Positions 9,948 through 18,497 of a stretch of DNA of 64,000 nucleotides are shown here, one piece after another. Source of the DNA: Corynebacterium senegalense (GTDB lineage Bacteria; Actinomycetota; Actinomycetes; Mycobacteriales; Mycobacteriaceae); assembly GCF_900411315.1 (NCBI RefSeq), contig NZ_LS990887.1, positions 878,239 to 942,238 on the forward strand, read 5' to 3'. The position numbers were made by a program, and so were the translations under genes. How positions within the stretch are numbered: the stretch's first letter is position 1; every line of letters begins with the position of its first letter. The notes below the pieces were generated by a model that saw only the letters and a program-made list of their open reading frames with translations, did no database searches and was not told the DNA's origin.

Positions 9948-10862
9948 CTACAAAACCGCCGGGCGCGGGTAGGGCCACGGGTTTGCCAGGCACGTCTCTC
10001 CGGTGTCCGGATAGATCTCCTCGGGGTCGATAGAGTGCAGCTCAGCGTTGCTCAGGCTGAGCGTCTGCTGCATCATCACCGGCGCCAGCGCCCCGTTGGC
10101 GGGGCAGGGCTCGTGGGCCGCGAAGCCGAGCGCGTGGCCGACCTCGTGGTTGATCAGGTACTGGCGGTAGCGGCCCAGGTCGCCCTCGAAGGGCGCGGCG
10201 CCGCGGACCCAGCGGGATTCGTTGACCACCACGGTGCTCTCCCCGGTGATGGTGGTGCGGCAGCTCACCTCGAGGCTGAGCTCCCCGCCGCAGCGCTCGC
10301 GCGCGGTGCCCACCGACGTCAGCTGGATGCGCAGGTTCGGATTGTCCGACCCGCTCACCCGCTCGAAGCGGAAGCGGGGGTCGTTGGTCCACCCCCGGGG
10401 GTCGGCAAAGGTGGCGTCGATAAGCGCGGCGAAGGCGTCGTCGCCGCCGTAGCTGGAGGTGGCGACCCCGTCCTCGACCTCCACGACGTAGCGGATGACC
10501 TGTTCCGTGCCCTGCCCCGCGGCGGCACCGGGGACGCCCGCCTCGTGGTAGGTGCCCGCCCCGCGCTCTGTGAAGGGGCCGCCCGGCGGCAGCTGCTCGA
10601 GCCCCGGCTCGCCCTCGGGAAGAGCCGCGGGCGTCCGCGTCTCGGACCCCGCAGCGGCCTGCTCACTCGTGGCGGCGGGCGGGCCGGCGACGGCGCTCTC
10701 CCCCGGGTTCTGCACCATGTTCACCAGCACGAAAGCCGTGACCACCCCGAGCACCGGGATGGCGTAGGCGCGCCAGCCGTACTCCCTGGCGAAGCGGACG
10801 AAGAAGGACTCTTGCCCCTCCGGTCCGCGCTGCTCGGGGGCGGGGGCGTGGCGTGGCGTCAT
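9948..10862 (-). CDS. DUF3152 membrane-anchored metzincin-like protein
   Basis: 304 residues: a basic cytoplasmic start, one membrane segment at about 37-55 (IPVLGVVTAFVLVNMV), a low-complexity linker, then a DUF3152 domain outside the cell. The motif HEVGHALGFAAHE fits HExxHxxGxxH, the zinc site of metzincin proteases. The following CP and paired cysteines (CGGELSLEVSC) could form disulfides. Substrate unknown; mycobacterial homologues sit in the same place. The ATG 10862 lies 8 nt after TACATT (10876-10871), so the mRNA is probably leaderless. Protease activity is inferred from the motif. Confidence 0.8.
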   Translation of the reverse strand: MTPRHAPAPEQRGPEGQESFFVRFAREYGWRAYAIPVLGVVTAFVLVNMVQNPGESAVAGPPAATSEQAAAGSETRTPAALPEGEPGLEQLPPGGPFTERGAGTYHEAGVPGAAAGQGTEQVIRYVVEVEDGVATSSYGGDDAFAALIDATFADPRGWTNDPRFRFERVSGSDNPNLRIQLTSVGTARERCGGELSLEVSCRTTITGESTVVVNESRWVRGAAPFEGDLGRYRQYLINHEVGHALGFAAHEPCPANGALAPVMMQQTLSLSNAELHSIDPEEIYPDTGETCLANPWPYPRPAVL

Positions 10863-10884
10863 AGCGAATTAATGTAGCCCGCGC

Positions 10885-11109
10885 TTAAGAGGCGAAGCCA
10901 ACCGCGCGGGCGGTGGTGTTGCCCACCTCCACGTAAGAGATCCTCTCGGTGCGGACGACGAACTTGCGGCCGCGTTCGTCGCTCATCGTCAGCGTCGGCT
11001 CCCCGCCCTCGATCGCGCGGGTCACCTGGGCGAGGATCTCGTCCTGGTCGCCGGCAGAGGCGATGACGAGCTCGCGGGGGCTTTCGGCAAGGCCGATCTT
11101 GATGTCCAT
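10885..11109 (-). CDS. DUF3107 small protein
   Basis: A 74-residue acidic protein starting MDIKIGLAESPRELV. It matches the short DUF3107 family that is kept next to the DUF3152 gene across mycobacteria and corynebacteria. It has no signal peptide and no cysteines. The ATG at 11109 fits the family start. It is divergent from rhlE across a ~100-bp gap and shares direction with DUF3152, 22 bp downstream. Function unknown. Confidence 0.8.
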   Translation of the reverse strand: MDIKIGLAESPRELVIASAGDQDEILAQVTRAIEGGEPTLTMSDERGRKFVVRTERISYVEVGNTTARAVGFAS

Positions 11110-11196
11110 GGCGGTTGAATCACTGTCCTTCGTTGTACAGGGGGTTGAGCGCGCGGCTTGGCGCGCTGCGTTGGTCCCATTGTAACGGCCTGGCGC

Positions 11197-11202
11197 TAAG
11201 AT
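11197..11202 (+). promoter_or_regulatory. -10 box of rhlE-like gene (leaderless)
   Basis: TAAGAT ends 6 nt before the GTG start at 11209 and there is no ribosome site, so transcription should start at or next to the start codon. Confidence 0.65.
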
Positions 11203-11208
11203 ACTCGT

Positions 11209-12534
11209 GTGCCCTACTCAGCCGACAGCCCCCGACCGCCGGCCGCCGAGGTGACTTTCGCGCAGCTCGGCGTTGCCGCCGAGATCGTGGACGCCCTTTC
11301 CGAGCTCGGCATCACCTCCACCTTCTCCATCCAGGAGCTGGCCATCCCCATCGCACTTGAGGGGCGCGACCTCATCGGCCAGGCCCGCACGGGCATGGGC
11401 AAGACCTACGGCTTCGGGGTCCCGCTCATCGACCGCGTCTTCGACGACGCCGACATCGCCGAGCTCGACGGCACCCCGCGCGCCCTCGTGATCGTGCCCA
11501 CCCGCGAGCTCGCGGCGCAGGTCGGCGAGGACCTCGAGGCCGCGGCGAAGCACACGCCGGTCCGCTTGACGACGATCTACGGCGGCCGCCCCTACGAGGA
11601 GCAGGTCGCGGCGCTGGAGGCCGGCGTCGACGTGGTCGTGGGCACCCCGGGCCGGTTGATCGACCTCCACAACCGCGGCGAGCTGCGCCTCGACCGCGTC
11701 GCCGTCCTTGTCCTCGACGAGGCCGACGAGATGCTCGACATGGGCTTTCTGCCGGACATCCAGAAGCTGTGGTCGGCGCTGCGCGCGCCGCTTCAGACCA
11801 TGCTCTTCTCCGCGACGATGCCCGGGCCGATCCTCACGCTGGCGCGCTCCATGATGGACAAGCCGGTGCACATCCGCGCCGAGGCCGCGGACGCCGCCCC
11901 CACCCACGCCACCACGCGGCAGGTGGCCTTCTACTCCCACAGGATGGACAAGCCCGAGGTCACCGCCCGCATCCTCCAGGCCCAGGGGCGCGGCAGGACC
12001 ATCATCTTCGCCCGCACCAAGCGCACCGCCGCCGACGTGGCCGACGACCTGGCCGCCCGCGGCTTCCCCGTCGGCTCCGTGCACGGGGACATGGGCCAGG
12101 AGGCGCGCGAGCGCTCCCTGTCCGCCTTCCGCTCCGGCGAGGTGGAGATTCTCGTGGCCACGGACGTCGCCGCCCGCGGCATCGACGTCGACGACGTCAC
12201 GCACGTGATCAACTACCAGACCCCGGACGACCCCATGACCTACGTCCACCGCATCGGGCGCACCGGCCGCGCGAAGCACTCCGGCACCGCCGTCACCCTG
12301 GTCGGCTTCGACGAGGGCCACAAGTGGGAGATGATCGACGGCGATCTCGGCCTCGGCATGGGCGAGCTTCCCTCCTGGTTCTCCACCTCTCCGGAGCTCT
12401 ACGACGCCCTCGGCATCCCCTCCAACGCGGCCGGGAAGGTGGGCCCGGCGCGCCAACTGCGCGACCGCCCGGACCGCCCGGACAAGGCGGGCAAGGCGCG
12501 CAGGGCGAGCGCAACGAGGAGGAGGCGCCGGTGA
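11209..12534 (+). CDS. rhlE: DEAD-box ATP-dependent RNA helicase (RhlE-like)
   Basis: A 441-residue DEAD-box RNA helicase. Visible motifs in order: Q motif (SIQELAIPIAL), motif I ARTGMGKTY (in place of AxTGxGKT), PTRELAAQV, GTPGRLIDL, VLDEADEMLDMGF (DEAD), SATM, and the C-terminal ATDVAARGIDVDDVTHVINYQ and HRIGRTGRA. The tail is basic (DRPDRPDKAGKARRASATRRRRR) as expected for RNA binding. The GTG start is leaderless. The stop TGA overlaps the GTG of the next gene, so the two are translationally coupled. Likely role in RNA unwinding during ribosome assembly or decay; the substrate is not evident. Confidence 0.9.
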   Translation: MPYSADSPRPPAAEVTFAQLGVAAEIVDALSELGITSTFSIQELAIPIALEGRDLIGQARTGMGKTYGFGVPLIDRVFDDADIAELDGTPRALVIVPTRELAAQVGEDLEAAAKHTPVRLTTIYGGRPYEEQVAALEAGVDVVVGTPGRLIDLHNRGELRLDRVAVLVLDEADEMLDMGFLPDIQKLWSALRAPLQTMLFSATMPGPILTLARSMMDKPVHIRAEAADAAPTHATTRQVAFYSHRMDKPEVTARILQAQGRGRTIIFARTKRTAADVADDLAARGFPVGSVHGDMGQEARERSLSAFRSGEVEILVATDVAARGIDVDDVTHVINYQTPDDPMTYVHRIGRTGRAKHSGTAVTLVGFDEGHKWEMIDGDLGLGMGELPSWFSTSPELYDALGIPSNAAGKVGPARQLRDRPDRPDKAGKARRASATRRRRR

Positions 12535-13736
12535 CCCCGCCCCTGCGCCGCACCCGCGGCGACCTTGTCGCCACCGGGATCATCGCCGCGGTCAGCGCGG
12601 TCGCTGTGGCGGCGGCCGTGGCCACCGCCCCCATCCGCTCCGCCGAGCTCACGCCCGCCGCCGGTGAACTGGCGGACGAGGGCAAGCTGGCGGCGGCGCC
12701 TGCGGCGCTGAGCGAGACGTTCCGGCTCCCCGACGACTCCCCGGGCCGGCGCCCCCTCGTGGCCGAGGGCCTGCTCATCACCCACTCCGGCACCACGCTG
12801 ACCGCCACCACGGCCGAGGGCGAGACCGCCTGGACCTACGAGCGCGACGCTGCCCTGTGCTCGCTCAGCCAGGCCTGGGGGAAGGTCGTGGCGACCTACC
12901 GCGCCCCCGCCGGCTGCGGCGACGTCGTCGCCATCGAGGCCCTCACCGGGCACTACGCCGGCACGCGCTCCGCCCCCGCCCCCGAGCAGGTGGCGGGCCT
13001 GAGCTCCAACGACAAGGTGGGCTATTCCTCCTCCACCCGCACCGAGCTGTGGCGCTCCGACCTCGTCCGCACGGTCGAGTACGGGGCCGTCGAGGCCCCC
13101 CAGGAGGCCGGGATGCAGCCCCACCAGTGCACTCAGACGTCCGCGCTGACCCGCACCGAGCTGCTCGCCGTCACGGAAAGCTGCGGGGACGGGTCGTTCC
13201 TCCGCCTCCAGAGCACCACCCCCAAGGACTCGCGCGAGCCGGACATCCACGCCAGCGTCCCCATCCCGGACGGCGCCTACCTCGTGGCCGTGGGCCAGCA
13301 GGCCGCGGCGGTCTACGACCCCGCCGCGGCGACCGTGAGCAGCTACGACAAGCAGGGGCGCGCGCTCGCCTCGGCGCCCGCTCCGGGGCTCGGCGAGGGT
13401 GAAACCATCGACGCCACCCTCCACGTCCCCGCCAACGCCGACCTGCCCCACCACATGACGTACTTCTCCGGCGGCCGCCTGCTGCTGTTCAGCCCCACCG
13501 AGCTGCGCCTCACCGCGACAATCGGGGACGCACTGGGCACCGGCGTCGCCGCCGGCGACCGGCTGCTCTACGCCACCGAGCGGGGTGTTGCGGTGGCCAA
13601 CTGGGACACGGGCGAGACGGAGACGGTCATCCCCGTCGACCGGGCGGGGTATGCCGGGCCGGTGTTCGTGGATTCGGCGGGCGCAGGGGTCGTCGAGAAG
13701 CGTGGCTCCGAGCTGGTCTACCTCGCGGCGAACTAG
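12531..13736 (+). CDS. Membrane-anchored PQQ-like beta-propeller protein (Rv3212-type)
   Basis: 401 residues. A short basic N-terminus is followed by one membrane segment (about residues 13-34, GIIAAVSAVAVAAAVATAPI) and a large extracytoplasmic part with repeating strand patterns such as LITHSGTTLTATTAEGETAWTYE, as in quinoprotein-like propellers. It contains two CxxC-free cysteine pairs. GTG 12531 overlaps the rhlE stop by 3 nt. An Rv3212-type homologue also follows the helicase gene in M. tuberculosis. Its stop codon shares a CTAG with the convergent gene. Scaffold or envelope function is likely; nothing enzymatic is visible. Confidence 0.75.
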   Translation: MTPPLRRTRGDLVATGIIAAVSAVAVAAAVATAPIRSAELTPAAGELADEGKLAAAPAALSETFRLPDDSPGRRPLVAEGLLITHSGTTLTATTAEGETAWTYERDAALCSLSQAWGKVVATYRAPAGCGDVVAIEALTGHYAGTRSAPAPEQVAGLSSNDKVGYSSSTRTELWRSDLVRTVEYGAVEAPQEAGMQPHQCTQTSALTRTELLAVTESCGDGSFLRLQSTTPKDSREPDIHASVPIPDGAYLVAVGQQAAAVYDPAAATVSSYDKQGRALASAPAPGLGEGETIDATLHVPANADLPHHMTYFSGGRLLLFSPTELRLTATIGDALGTGVAAGDRLLYATERGVAVANWDTGETETVIPVDRAGYAGPVFVDSAGAGVVEKRGSELVYLAAN

Positions 13737-14215
13737 CGGCGCGCGTACGCCGCCCGCGAGTACTCCCAGGACGCGGGGTGGAAGATCATGGCCAGCGCGA
13801 GCGCCGCGGACAGGAGCGTGACCAGCCCGAGGAGCACCGCGCCGCCGCTGAACATGTAGAAGGCCACGCCGATGAGGATGGCCTCGATGAGGACGATCGC
13901 GCCACTGCCCGTCGAGCGGCCCCGGAACATGCGGACCGCGGAGTAGGCGACGAAACCGAAGACGATGACGATGAACACCGCCGTGCCCACCCCGACGTAC
14001 TGCGCCGCCGCTGACTCGGATTCGACGCTGTTGTCGGCCACGCCGCGCAGGTTCGTCACGGCGAGCCAGAGAGCGTAGGCGAACAGGGCCGCGCACTGCA
14101 CGAGGACCACGATCGCGCCGAAGCGGAGCACCGCCGGCGGCTCGCCTTCCGCATTTCCGGCCTGTGCTCGGCCGCTCGGGACCGGGTTGTCGCTCTTGTC
14201 TGGGTTCGTAGTCAC
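13733..14215 (-). CDS. Four-TM membrane protein, unknown function
   Basis: 160 residues with a polar N-terminal 28 residues and four hydrophobic segments (AIVVLVQCAALFAYALWLA, VFIVIVFGFVAYSAV, VLIEAILIGVAFYMF, LLGLVTLLSAALALAMIF). No catalytic motif recognised. Convergent with the propeller gene, sharing the CTAG at 13733-13736 as overlapping stop codons. The start at ATG 14215 has only a weak ribosome site. Confidence 0.7.
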   Translation of the reverse strand: MTTNPDKSDNPVPSGRAQAGNAEGEPPAVLRFGAIVVLVQCAALFAYALWLAVTNLRGVADNSVESESAAAQYVGVGTAVFIVIVFGFVAYSAVRMFRGRSTGSGAIVLIEAILIGVAFYMFSGGAVLLGLVTLLSAALALAMIFHPASWEYSRAAYARR

Positions 14216-14648
14216 CCGGACAGTCTAGCCCGCCGGTCGCGGCGCCCGGCGATTTGACCTCGGGCCCCTCCACGTACTCCCCAGCTTTCCCACATACGCG
14301 CAGGTAGAGACCAACAGGAGTCCGCGTGTACGCCCGTCCAGCCCGCCCTGTAATTCGTTTTGATTCAGCGCCTGGATATGATATGCGTCACTTTTCGACG
14401 TTTACCTCTAGCGCAACTGCTGTTTACGTGCCATCATTCTCGGGTAGCAAAAATAAAGACTTGGTTGCCCAGGCTTTAACTCCCGGCCAACGCCGGGTGA
14501 ATACCAGGGAAACGGATGACGGGCCCACGGAACCCGCCCGAAACCTGGCAGCGCACTCCGCTCTACGCCACCCCGCACCGGGGCGGCGTTGTGGCGCGCG
14601 CACACCATACGACCGCAGTACCCACACAAACCACAAGGAGCATTCACC
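14216..14648. other. 433-bp gene-free leader region of whiB1
   Basis: No gene is supported. The central part (about 14350-14480) is clearly more AT-rich than its surroundings and contains TATGAT (14377-14382), a fair -10 box on the plus strand. Downstream of it lie GC hairpins: CCCGGC-CAAC-GCCGGG at 14482-14497 and CCCCG-CAC-CGGGG at 14571-14583. If transcription starts near 14390, whiB1 would have a long structured leader of about 260 nt. Confidence 0.5.
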
Positions 14649-14912
14649 ATGGATTGGCGCCACGACGCAATCTGCCGCGACGAGGACCCCGAACTCTTCT
14701 TCCCCGTCGGCAACTCCGGCCCCGCACTCGCCCAGATCTCCCAGGCCAAGCTGGTCTGCAACCGCTGCCCCGTCACCTCCCAGTGCCTCAAGTGGGCCCT
14801 CGAGACCGGCCAGGACGCCGGCGTCTGGGGCGGCCTCTCCGAGGAGGAGCGCCGCGCTCTGAAGCGCCGCAACAAGCAGCGCGCCCGCAACCGCCAGCGC
14901 CTCAGCGCCTAA
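14649..14912 (+). CDS. whiB1: WhiB1-type iron-sulfur transcription factor (WhcE-like)
   Basis: An 87-residue WhiB family protein, nearly identical in layout to M. tuberculosis WhiB1. Cysteines at 9, 37, 40 and 46 (C-x27-C-x2-C-x5-C) bind a 4Fe-4S cluster. Then follow the GVWGG turn and a basic DNA-contact tail RRALKRRNKQRARNRQR. WhiB1 binds the housekeeping sigma factor and its cluster reacts with nitric oxide. The start is ATG 14649 (MDWRHDAIC), with AAGGAG at 14635-14640; an in-frame upstream ATG at 14589 is rejected because WhiB1 begins MDWR. It sits near sigH-rshA, as does whcE in C. glutamicum, where WhcE takes part in the heat and oxidative response. Confidence 0.92.
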   Translation: MDWRHDAICRDEDPELFFPVGNSGPALAQISQAKLVCNRCPVTSQCLKWALETGQDAGVWGGLSEEERRALKRRNKQRARNRQRLSA

Positions 14913-15001
14913 GGGCCCCGGCACCCGATTTCCCGGCCTCTGCGCAGGGGCGATAAAGTAGACAACCTGTACCTTTTCAACCCGGCAACAAGGAGGCCCC
15001 C

Positions 15002-15076
15002 ATGAGCAAGCGTGGTCGTAAGCGCAAGGATCGCCGCAAGAAGAGCGCCAACCGCGGCAAGCGTCCCAACGCCTAA
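15002..15076 (+). CDS. Ribosomal protein bL37 (24 residues)
   Basis: A 24-residue, almost wholly basic peptide MSKRGRKRKDRRKKSANRGK followed by RPNA. It matches the tiny actinobacterial large-subunit protein bL37 known from mycobacterial ribosome structures. A perfect AAGGAGG (14990-14996) lies 5 nt before the ATG, and a TAAAGT box (14954-14959) is a plausible -10. A strong hairpin terminator follows 13 bp after the stop. Such a gene is commonly missed because of its length. It lies between whiB1 and the convergent rshA. Confidence 0.9.
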   Translation: MSKRGRKRKDRRKKSANRGKRPNA

Positions 15077-15089
15077 GCGCTCCCAACAC

Positions 15090-15131
15090 GAGACACCCCC
15101 GCTCCGCCGAAAGGCGAGACGGGGGTGTCTC
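15090..15131. terminator. Bidirectional terminator hairpin between bL37 and rshA
   Basis: A perfect 12-bp stem GAGACACCCCCG / CGGGGGTGTCTC, with an inner CGCC-GAAA-GGCG stem, lies between two convergent genes. The U tract is weak (CCTTTG). Confidence 0.8.
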
Positions 15132-15157
15132 CTTTGTGGGGCAACTCGAGGCTGGAC

Positions 15158-15433
15158 TCAGCCCTGGAACCGGTACCGCGTCACGGACACGGTGCTGATC
15201 GAGGTGATGATGCGCTGCCGCAGCGGCTCGGGGGCGTGCGCCTCTCCGCAGCACTTGCGCACCAGCCCGCGCACCGCCAGCTCCGCCTGGAGCTGGCTGA
15301 AGCACTGCGGGCAGGAGTCCAGCTGCTGCCTGATCTGGGCGGCGCGCTCGGGGGTGGTGTCGTCGTCGAGAAGCTCGCGGAGGAGCGCCTTCGCCTCCTG
15401 ACAGCTCGGGTTGTGCTCGTGTCCGGCGCTCAT
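15158..15433 (-). CDS. rshA: RshA/RsrA-like anti-sigma factor of SigH
   Basis: A 91-residue redox-sensing anti-sigma factor that would hold SigH inactive under reducing conditions. It has an N-terminal GHEHNPSC, the CPQC pair of the zinc anti-sigma (ZAS) motif and a CC pair in VRKCCGE. The His that normally stands four residues before CxxC is Gln here (QLDSCPQC), so zinc may be bound by the N-terminal histidines instead, or not as in RsrA. ATG 15433 overlaps the sigH stop by one base (TGATG), which ties its synthesis to SigH. Confidence 0.85.
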   Translation of the reverse strand: MSAGHEHNPSCQEAKALLRELLDDDTTPERAAQIRQQLDSCPQCFSQLQAELAVRGLVRKCCGEAHAPEPLRQRIITSISTVSVTRYRFQG

Positions 15434-16014
15434 CAGTCCTTACTCCCTCGCTCGAGTCCGATGCCTTGTTCGTTCGCTACGTCCTTCAACATCTCCCGGA
15501 GCTGTTTTCTTCCCCGGTGCAGGCGCGACATGACGGTCCCCAGGGGGATGTCCATCACCTCGGCGATCTCCTTGTAGGCCAGGCCCTCGACGTCTGCGTA
15601 GTAGACGACCATGCGGTAGTCCTCGTTGAGCGCGTTGAGCGCCTCGGAGATCCGCGAGTTCGGCATCGACTTCAGCGCCTCGACCTCCGCCGACTCCAGG
15701 CCCGTCGACTCGTGGGAGCTGGAGGTGTAGAGCTGGTGGTCGGTGATCTCGTCCGCGGAGGTCTCCAGGGGCCGGCGCTGCTTCTTGCGGTAGCTGTTGA
15801 TGTACGTGTTCGTCATGATGCGGTACAGCCACGCCTTGAGGTTGGTGCCCTGCTTGAAGCTGTCGAAGGCGTTGAACGCCTTGAGGTAGGTCTCCTGGAC
15901 CAGGTCCTCGGCGTCCTGGGGGTTGCGCGTCATCCGCAGCGCGCCGCCGTAGAGCTGGTCCAGCAGCGGCATCGCCTCCTCGGTGAAGCGCTCGTGCAGG
16001 TCAGTGTCGGCCAT
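15433..16014 (-). CDS. sigH: ECF sigma factor SigH
   Basis: A 193-residue group 4 (ECF) sigma factor. Region 2 reads [27 protein letters not shown] ... [23 protein letters not shown], and region 4 ends with the [30 protein letters not shown]. It is very close to SigH of mycobacteria and corynebacteria, which controls disulfide and heat stress genes (thioredoxins, clp and others). The start is ATG 16014, 7 nt after TACAAT (16027-16022). The open frame continues upstream to 16374, but that part overlaps the ybaK gene and does not resemble SigH. Forms an operon with rshA. Confidence 0.92.
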   Translation of the reverse strand: MADTDLHERFTEEAMPLLDQLYGGALRMTRNPQDAEDLVQETYLKAFNAFDSFKQGTNLKAWLYRIMTNTYINSYRKKQRRPLETSADEITDHQLYTSSSHESTGLESAEVEALKSMPNSRISEALNALNEDYRMVVYYADVEGLAYKEIAEVMDIPLGTVMSRLHRGRKQLREMLKDVANEQGIGLERGSKD

Positions 16015-16021
16015 AGGGGAC

Positions 16022-16027
16022 ATTGTA
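16022..16027 (-). promoter_or_regulatory. -10 box of sigH (leaderless)
   Basis: TACAAT on the minus strand followed by 7 nt and the ATG at 16014. It resembles the housekeeping -10 consensus; a SigH-type autoregulated promoter was not found by eye. Confidence 0.55.
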
Positions 16028-16096
16028 GCGTCGGGCCGCAGTACCTCTGAGAACATGGGAGGGGCACGGCCACCACCGCGACGAGAAGGAGCAGCC

Positions 16097-16564
16097 ATGG
16101 CACGCAGGACCCGCGCCCTCGAGGCGCTGGCAGACACACCCCACGAGGTGCTCGAGTACGCACCCAGCAGCGACCACTTCGGCGAGCACTCCGCCCGCGA
16201 GCTGGGCATCGACCCCGCCGCGGTGCTGAAAACCCTCGTCGTCTCGGGCCCGGACAGACAGCTCGCGCTGTGCTGCGTGCCCGTCGCCGGGCACCTGAGC
16301 CTCAAGCACGCCGCGCGGGCGCTCGGCTGGAAGCGCGCCGAGATGGCTGAGCCCGCTCGCGCCCAGCGCGCCACCGGCTACGTCGTCGGGGGCATCTCCC
16401 CTCTCGGCACGACGACGCGGCTGCCCACGCTTCTCGACGCCACCGTGGCCCACCTCGACACCGTCACCGTCTCGGCGGGCCAGCGCGGCCTGTCGGTGCG
16501 CCTCGCCCCGGCCGACCTGGCGGCACTGGCGGGGGCTCAGTTCGCAGACATCAGCTCGGCGTAG
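16097..16564 (+). CDS. ybaK: YbaK/EbsC family aminoacyl-tRNA deacylase
   Basis: 155 residues of the YbaK/ProX editing family, which hydrolyses mischarged Cys-tRNA(Pro) in trans. Family signatures: [27 protein letters not shown] (conserved lysine) and [22 protein letters not shown] (the GGxSPxG motif). Start ATG 16097 with AGAAGGAG at 16084-16091. The gene is divergent from sigH, and its last 28 bp overlap the 3' end of the convergent SRAP gene. Confidence 0.9.
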   Translation: MARRTRALEALADTPHEVLEYAPSSDHFGEHSARELGIDPAAVLKTLVVSGPDRQLALCCVPVAGHLSLKHAARALGWKRAEMAEPARAQRATGYVVGGISPLGTTTRLPTLLDATVAHLDTVTVSAGQRGLSVRLAPADLAALAGAQFADISSA

Positions 16565-17196
16565 TCGTTGCGCACGTTGCCCACCTCCTGCGCCGCCTCC
16601 CGGGCGGCGAGCCGGTCGGCCACGCGCGAGGGGTGGACCAGCTCGAGGGCGTCTGCCGGGGACCCGTCGACCCACTGCTCGACCTCCTCGGGCGCAAGGA
16701 ACAGCGGCAGGCGGTCGTGCAGCCACGCCATGTTCTCGGGGGCCGCGGTGGTCACCATGGTCGTCGACAAGCGACCCAGCCCCGTGTCCCACAGGGCCGC
16801 CGCGTAGAGCAGGCCCTCGCCCGGGGCGACGTAGTAGGGCTGCTTCCGGCCGTCCACCTGCTTCCACTCGTAGTAGCCGTCGAGGACCATGAGCCCGCGG
16901 CGCTGGGCGAAGGCCGCACGGAAGGAGGGCTTCTCCGCCACCGTCTCGCCCCGGGCGTTGAACAGCGGCGGGCCGGTCTCGTCCTTCTTCCAGGCGGGCA
17001 GCAGGCCCCACCGGGCGGCGTCGAGCTGCGCCCCGGCGTCGGCGAAGCGCACGAGCGGCACCTGCTGGGTGGGCGCGATGTTGTAGCGCGGGGGCGGGGT
17101 CCCGTCGGGCGCGGAGACCGGGGCGGCCCCGGGCAACTGCCCGATCGCGTCGATGAGGTCCGACCCGGTGGTAAAGAGTACAAAACGACCGCACAT
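16537..17196 (-). CDS. SRAP domain protein (YedK/HMCES), abasic-site crosslinker
   Basis: 219 residues. SRAP proteins form a thiazolidine crosslink with abasic sites in single-stranded DNA through Cys2. Here the protein starts MCGRF as required, followed by [17 protein letters not shown], the catalytic GYYEW glutamate and HDRLPLFL histidine. The ATG 17196 is forced because Cys2 must become N-terminal after Met removal. It lies 6 nt after CATAAT (17208-17203), so the transcript should be leaderless. The promoter overlaps that of aroA on the other strand. The 3' end overlaps ybaK. Confidence 0.92.
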   Translation of the reverse strand: MCGRFVLFTTGSDLIDAIGQLPGAAPVSAPDGTPPPRYNIAPTQQVPLVRFADAGAQLDAARWGLLPAWKKDETGPPLFNARGETVAEKPSFRAAFAQRRGLMVLDGYYEWKQVDGRKQPYYVAPGEGLLYAAALWDTGLGRLSTTMVTTAAPENMAWLHDRLPLFLAPEEVEQWVDGSPADALELVHPSRVADRLAAREAAQEVGNVRNDYAELMSAN

Positions 17197-17202
17197 GCCT
17201 CC

Positions 17203-17210
17203 ATTATGAT
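17203..17210. promoter_or_regulatory. Overlapping divergent -10 boxes of aroA and SRAP gene
   Basis: TATGAT on plus (17205-17210, 7 nt before aroA ATG) and CATAAT on minus (17208-17203, 6 nt before the SRAP ATG) share four base pairs. The two start codons are only 21 bp apart, so both genes appear leaderless and RNA polymerase could open only one at a time. Confidence 0.7.
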
Positions 17211-17217
17211 TGATCGC

Positions 17218-18492
17218 ATGACTGACTTGTGGCCTGCGCCTTTCGCCTCGGGACCGATCACCCACACCCAGGTGGTGCCGGGGTCGAAATCGATGACCAA
17301 CCGCGCCTACATCCTCGCCGCGCTCGCCGGGGAGCCGTCGACGATCGCGGGCGCGCTGCGCTCCCGTGACACGGACCTCATGCGCGGCGCCCTCGAGGCG
17401 ATGGGCACGCAGTTCTCCGAGAGCCCGGACGGGACGCTCGAGGTCCGGCCGGCGCCGCTGCGCGGGGCGGAGGTCGACTGCGGGCTAGCCGGCACGGTCA
17501 TGCGCTTCCTCCCGCCGGTGGCGGCCTTCGCCGACGGCGCGGTGCTTTTCGACGGCGACGAGCAGGCCCGCCAGCGCCCCATCAGCACCATCCTCGACGC
17601 GCTGCGCCGGCTCGGCGTGCGCGTCGCGGGCGACGGGCTGCCCTTCACCGTCCACGGCGTCGGACGCGCCGAGGGCGGGCTCGTGGACATCGACGCCTCC
17701 GGCTCCTCCCAGTTCGTCTCCGGGCTGCTGCTCGCCGCGCCGCGCTTCGAGCGCGGCGTGACGGTGCGCCACACCGGCGGCACGCTGCCCTCGATGCCCC
17801 ACGTCGAGATGACCGTCGACATGCTCGCCCACGCCGGCGTCCGGGTCACCGCCGCTGGAAACACGTGGTCGGTGGCGCCCCAGCCCATCGGCGGGCGGAC
17901 GTGGACCATCGAGCCCGACCTGTCCAACGCCACCCCCTTCCTCGCCGCGGCCGCGGTGACCGGCGGCGTGGTGCGCGTGCCGAACTGGCCCATCTCCACG
18001 ACCCAGCCCGGCGACGTGATCCGCGACATCCTCGACCGGATGGGCTGCGAGGTCGAGTTGCACGCCGCTGGCGCGACGCACGACCTCGAGGTGCGCGGCC
18101 CGCAGCGCGGCACGCTGCGCGGCATCCGCATCGACATGGGCGACATCGGCGAGCTCGCCCCGACCGTCGCCGCTCTGGCCACCCAGGCCACCACGGCCTC
18201 CGAGCTCACCGGCATCGCCCACCTGCGCGGCCACGAGACCGACCGGCTGAAGGCGCTGACCGAGGAGATCAACCGGCTCGGGGGCAACTGCGAGGAGCTG
18301 CCCGACGGCCTGCGCATCCACCCGGCCCCGCTGCAGCCCGGCACCTGGCACTCTTACGCCGACCACCGCATGGCCACCGCGGGCGCGATCATCGGCCTGA
18401 CCACCCGGGGCGTGAAGGTGGAGAACATCGCCACCACCGCGAAGACCCTGCCGGGCTTCGCCGACATGTGGTCGGGCATGGTGGGGGCGTAG
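17218..18492 (+). CDS. aroA: 3-phosphoshikimate 1-carboxyvinyltransferase (EPSP synthase)
   Basis: 424 residues; joins shikimate-3-phosphate and phosphoenolpyruvate in the chorismate pathway (glyphosate target). Motifs: [17 protein letters not shown] near the start, [12 protein letters not shown] (family LAGTxxRF), [18 protein letters not shown], and the C-terminal [20 protein letters not shown] and [15 protein letters not shown] 17218 is leaderless behind TATGAT. The next gene, rsgA, begins 6 nt after the stop, so the pair forms an operon, the same order as aroA-rsgA in M. tuberculosis. Confidence 0.95.
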   Translation: MTDLWPAPFASGPITHTQVVPGSKSMTNRAYILAALAGEPSTIAGALRSRDTDLMRGALEAMGTQFSESPDGTLEVRPAPLRGAEVDCGLAGTVMRFLPPVAAFADGAVLFDGDEQARQRPISTILDALRRLGVRVAGDGLPFTVHGVGRAEGGLVDIDASGSSQFVSGLLLAAPRFERGVTVRHTGGTLPSMPHVEMTVDMLAHAGVRVTAAGNTWSVAPQPIGGRTWTIEPDLSNATPFLAAAAVTGGVVRVPNWPISTTQPGDVIRDILDRMGCEVELHAAGATHDLEVRGPQRGTLRGIRIDMGDIGELAPTVAALATQATTASELTGIAHLRGHETDRLKALTEEINRLGGNCEELPDGLRIHPAPLQPGTWHSYADHRMATAGAIIGLTTRGVKVENIATTAKTLPGFADMWSGMVGA

Positions 18493-18497
18493 GGAAG

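Noticed and set aside
15433..16374. 313-codon version of SigH with a long N-terminus
   Set aside because: The extra part lies antisense to ybaK and does not resemble any sigma factor; a -10 box and SigH family length favour ATG 16014.
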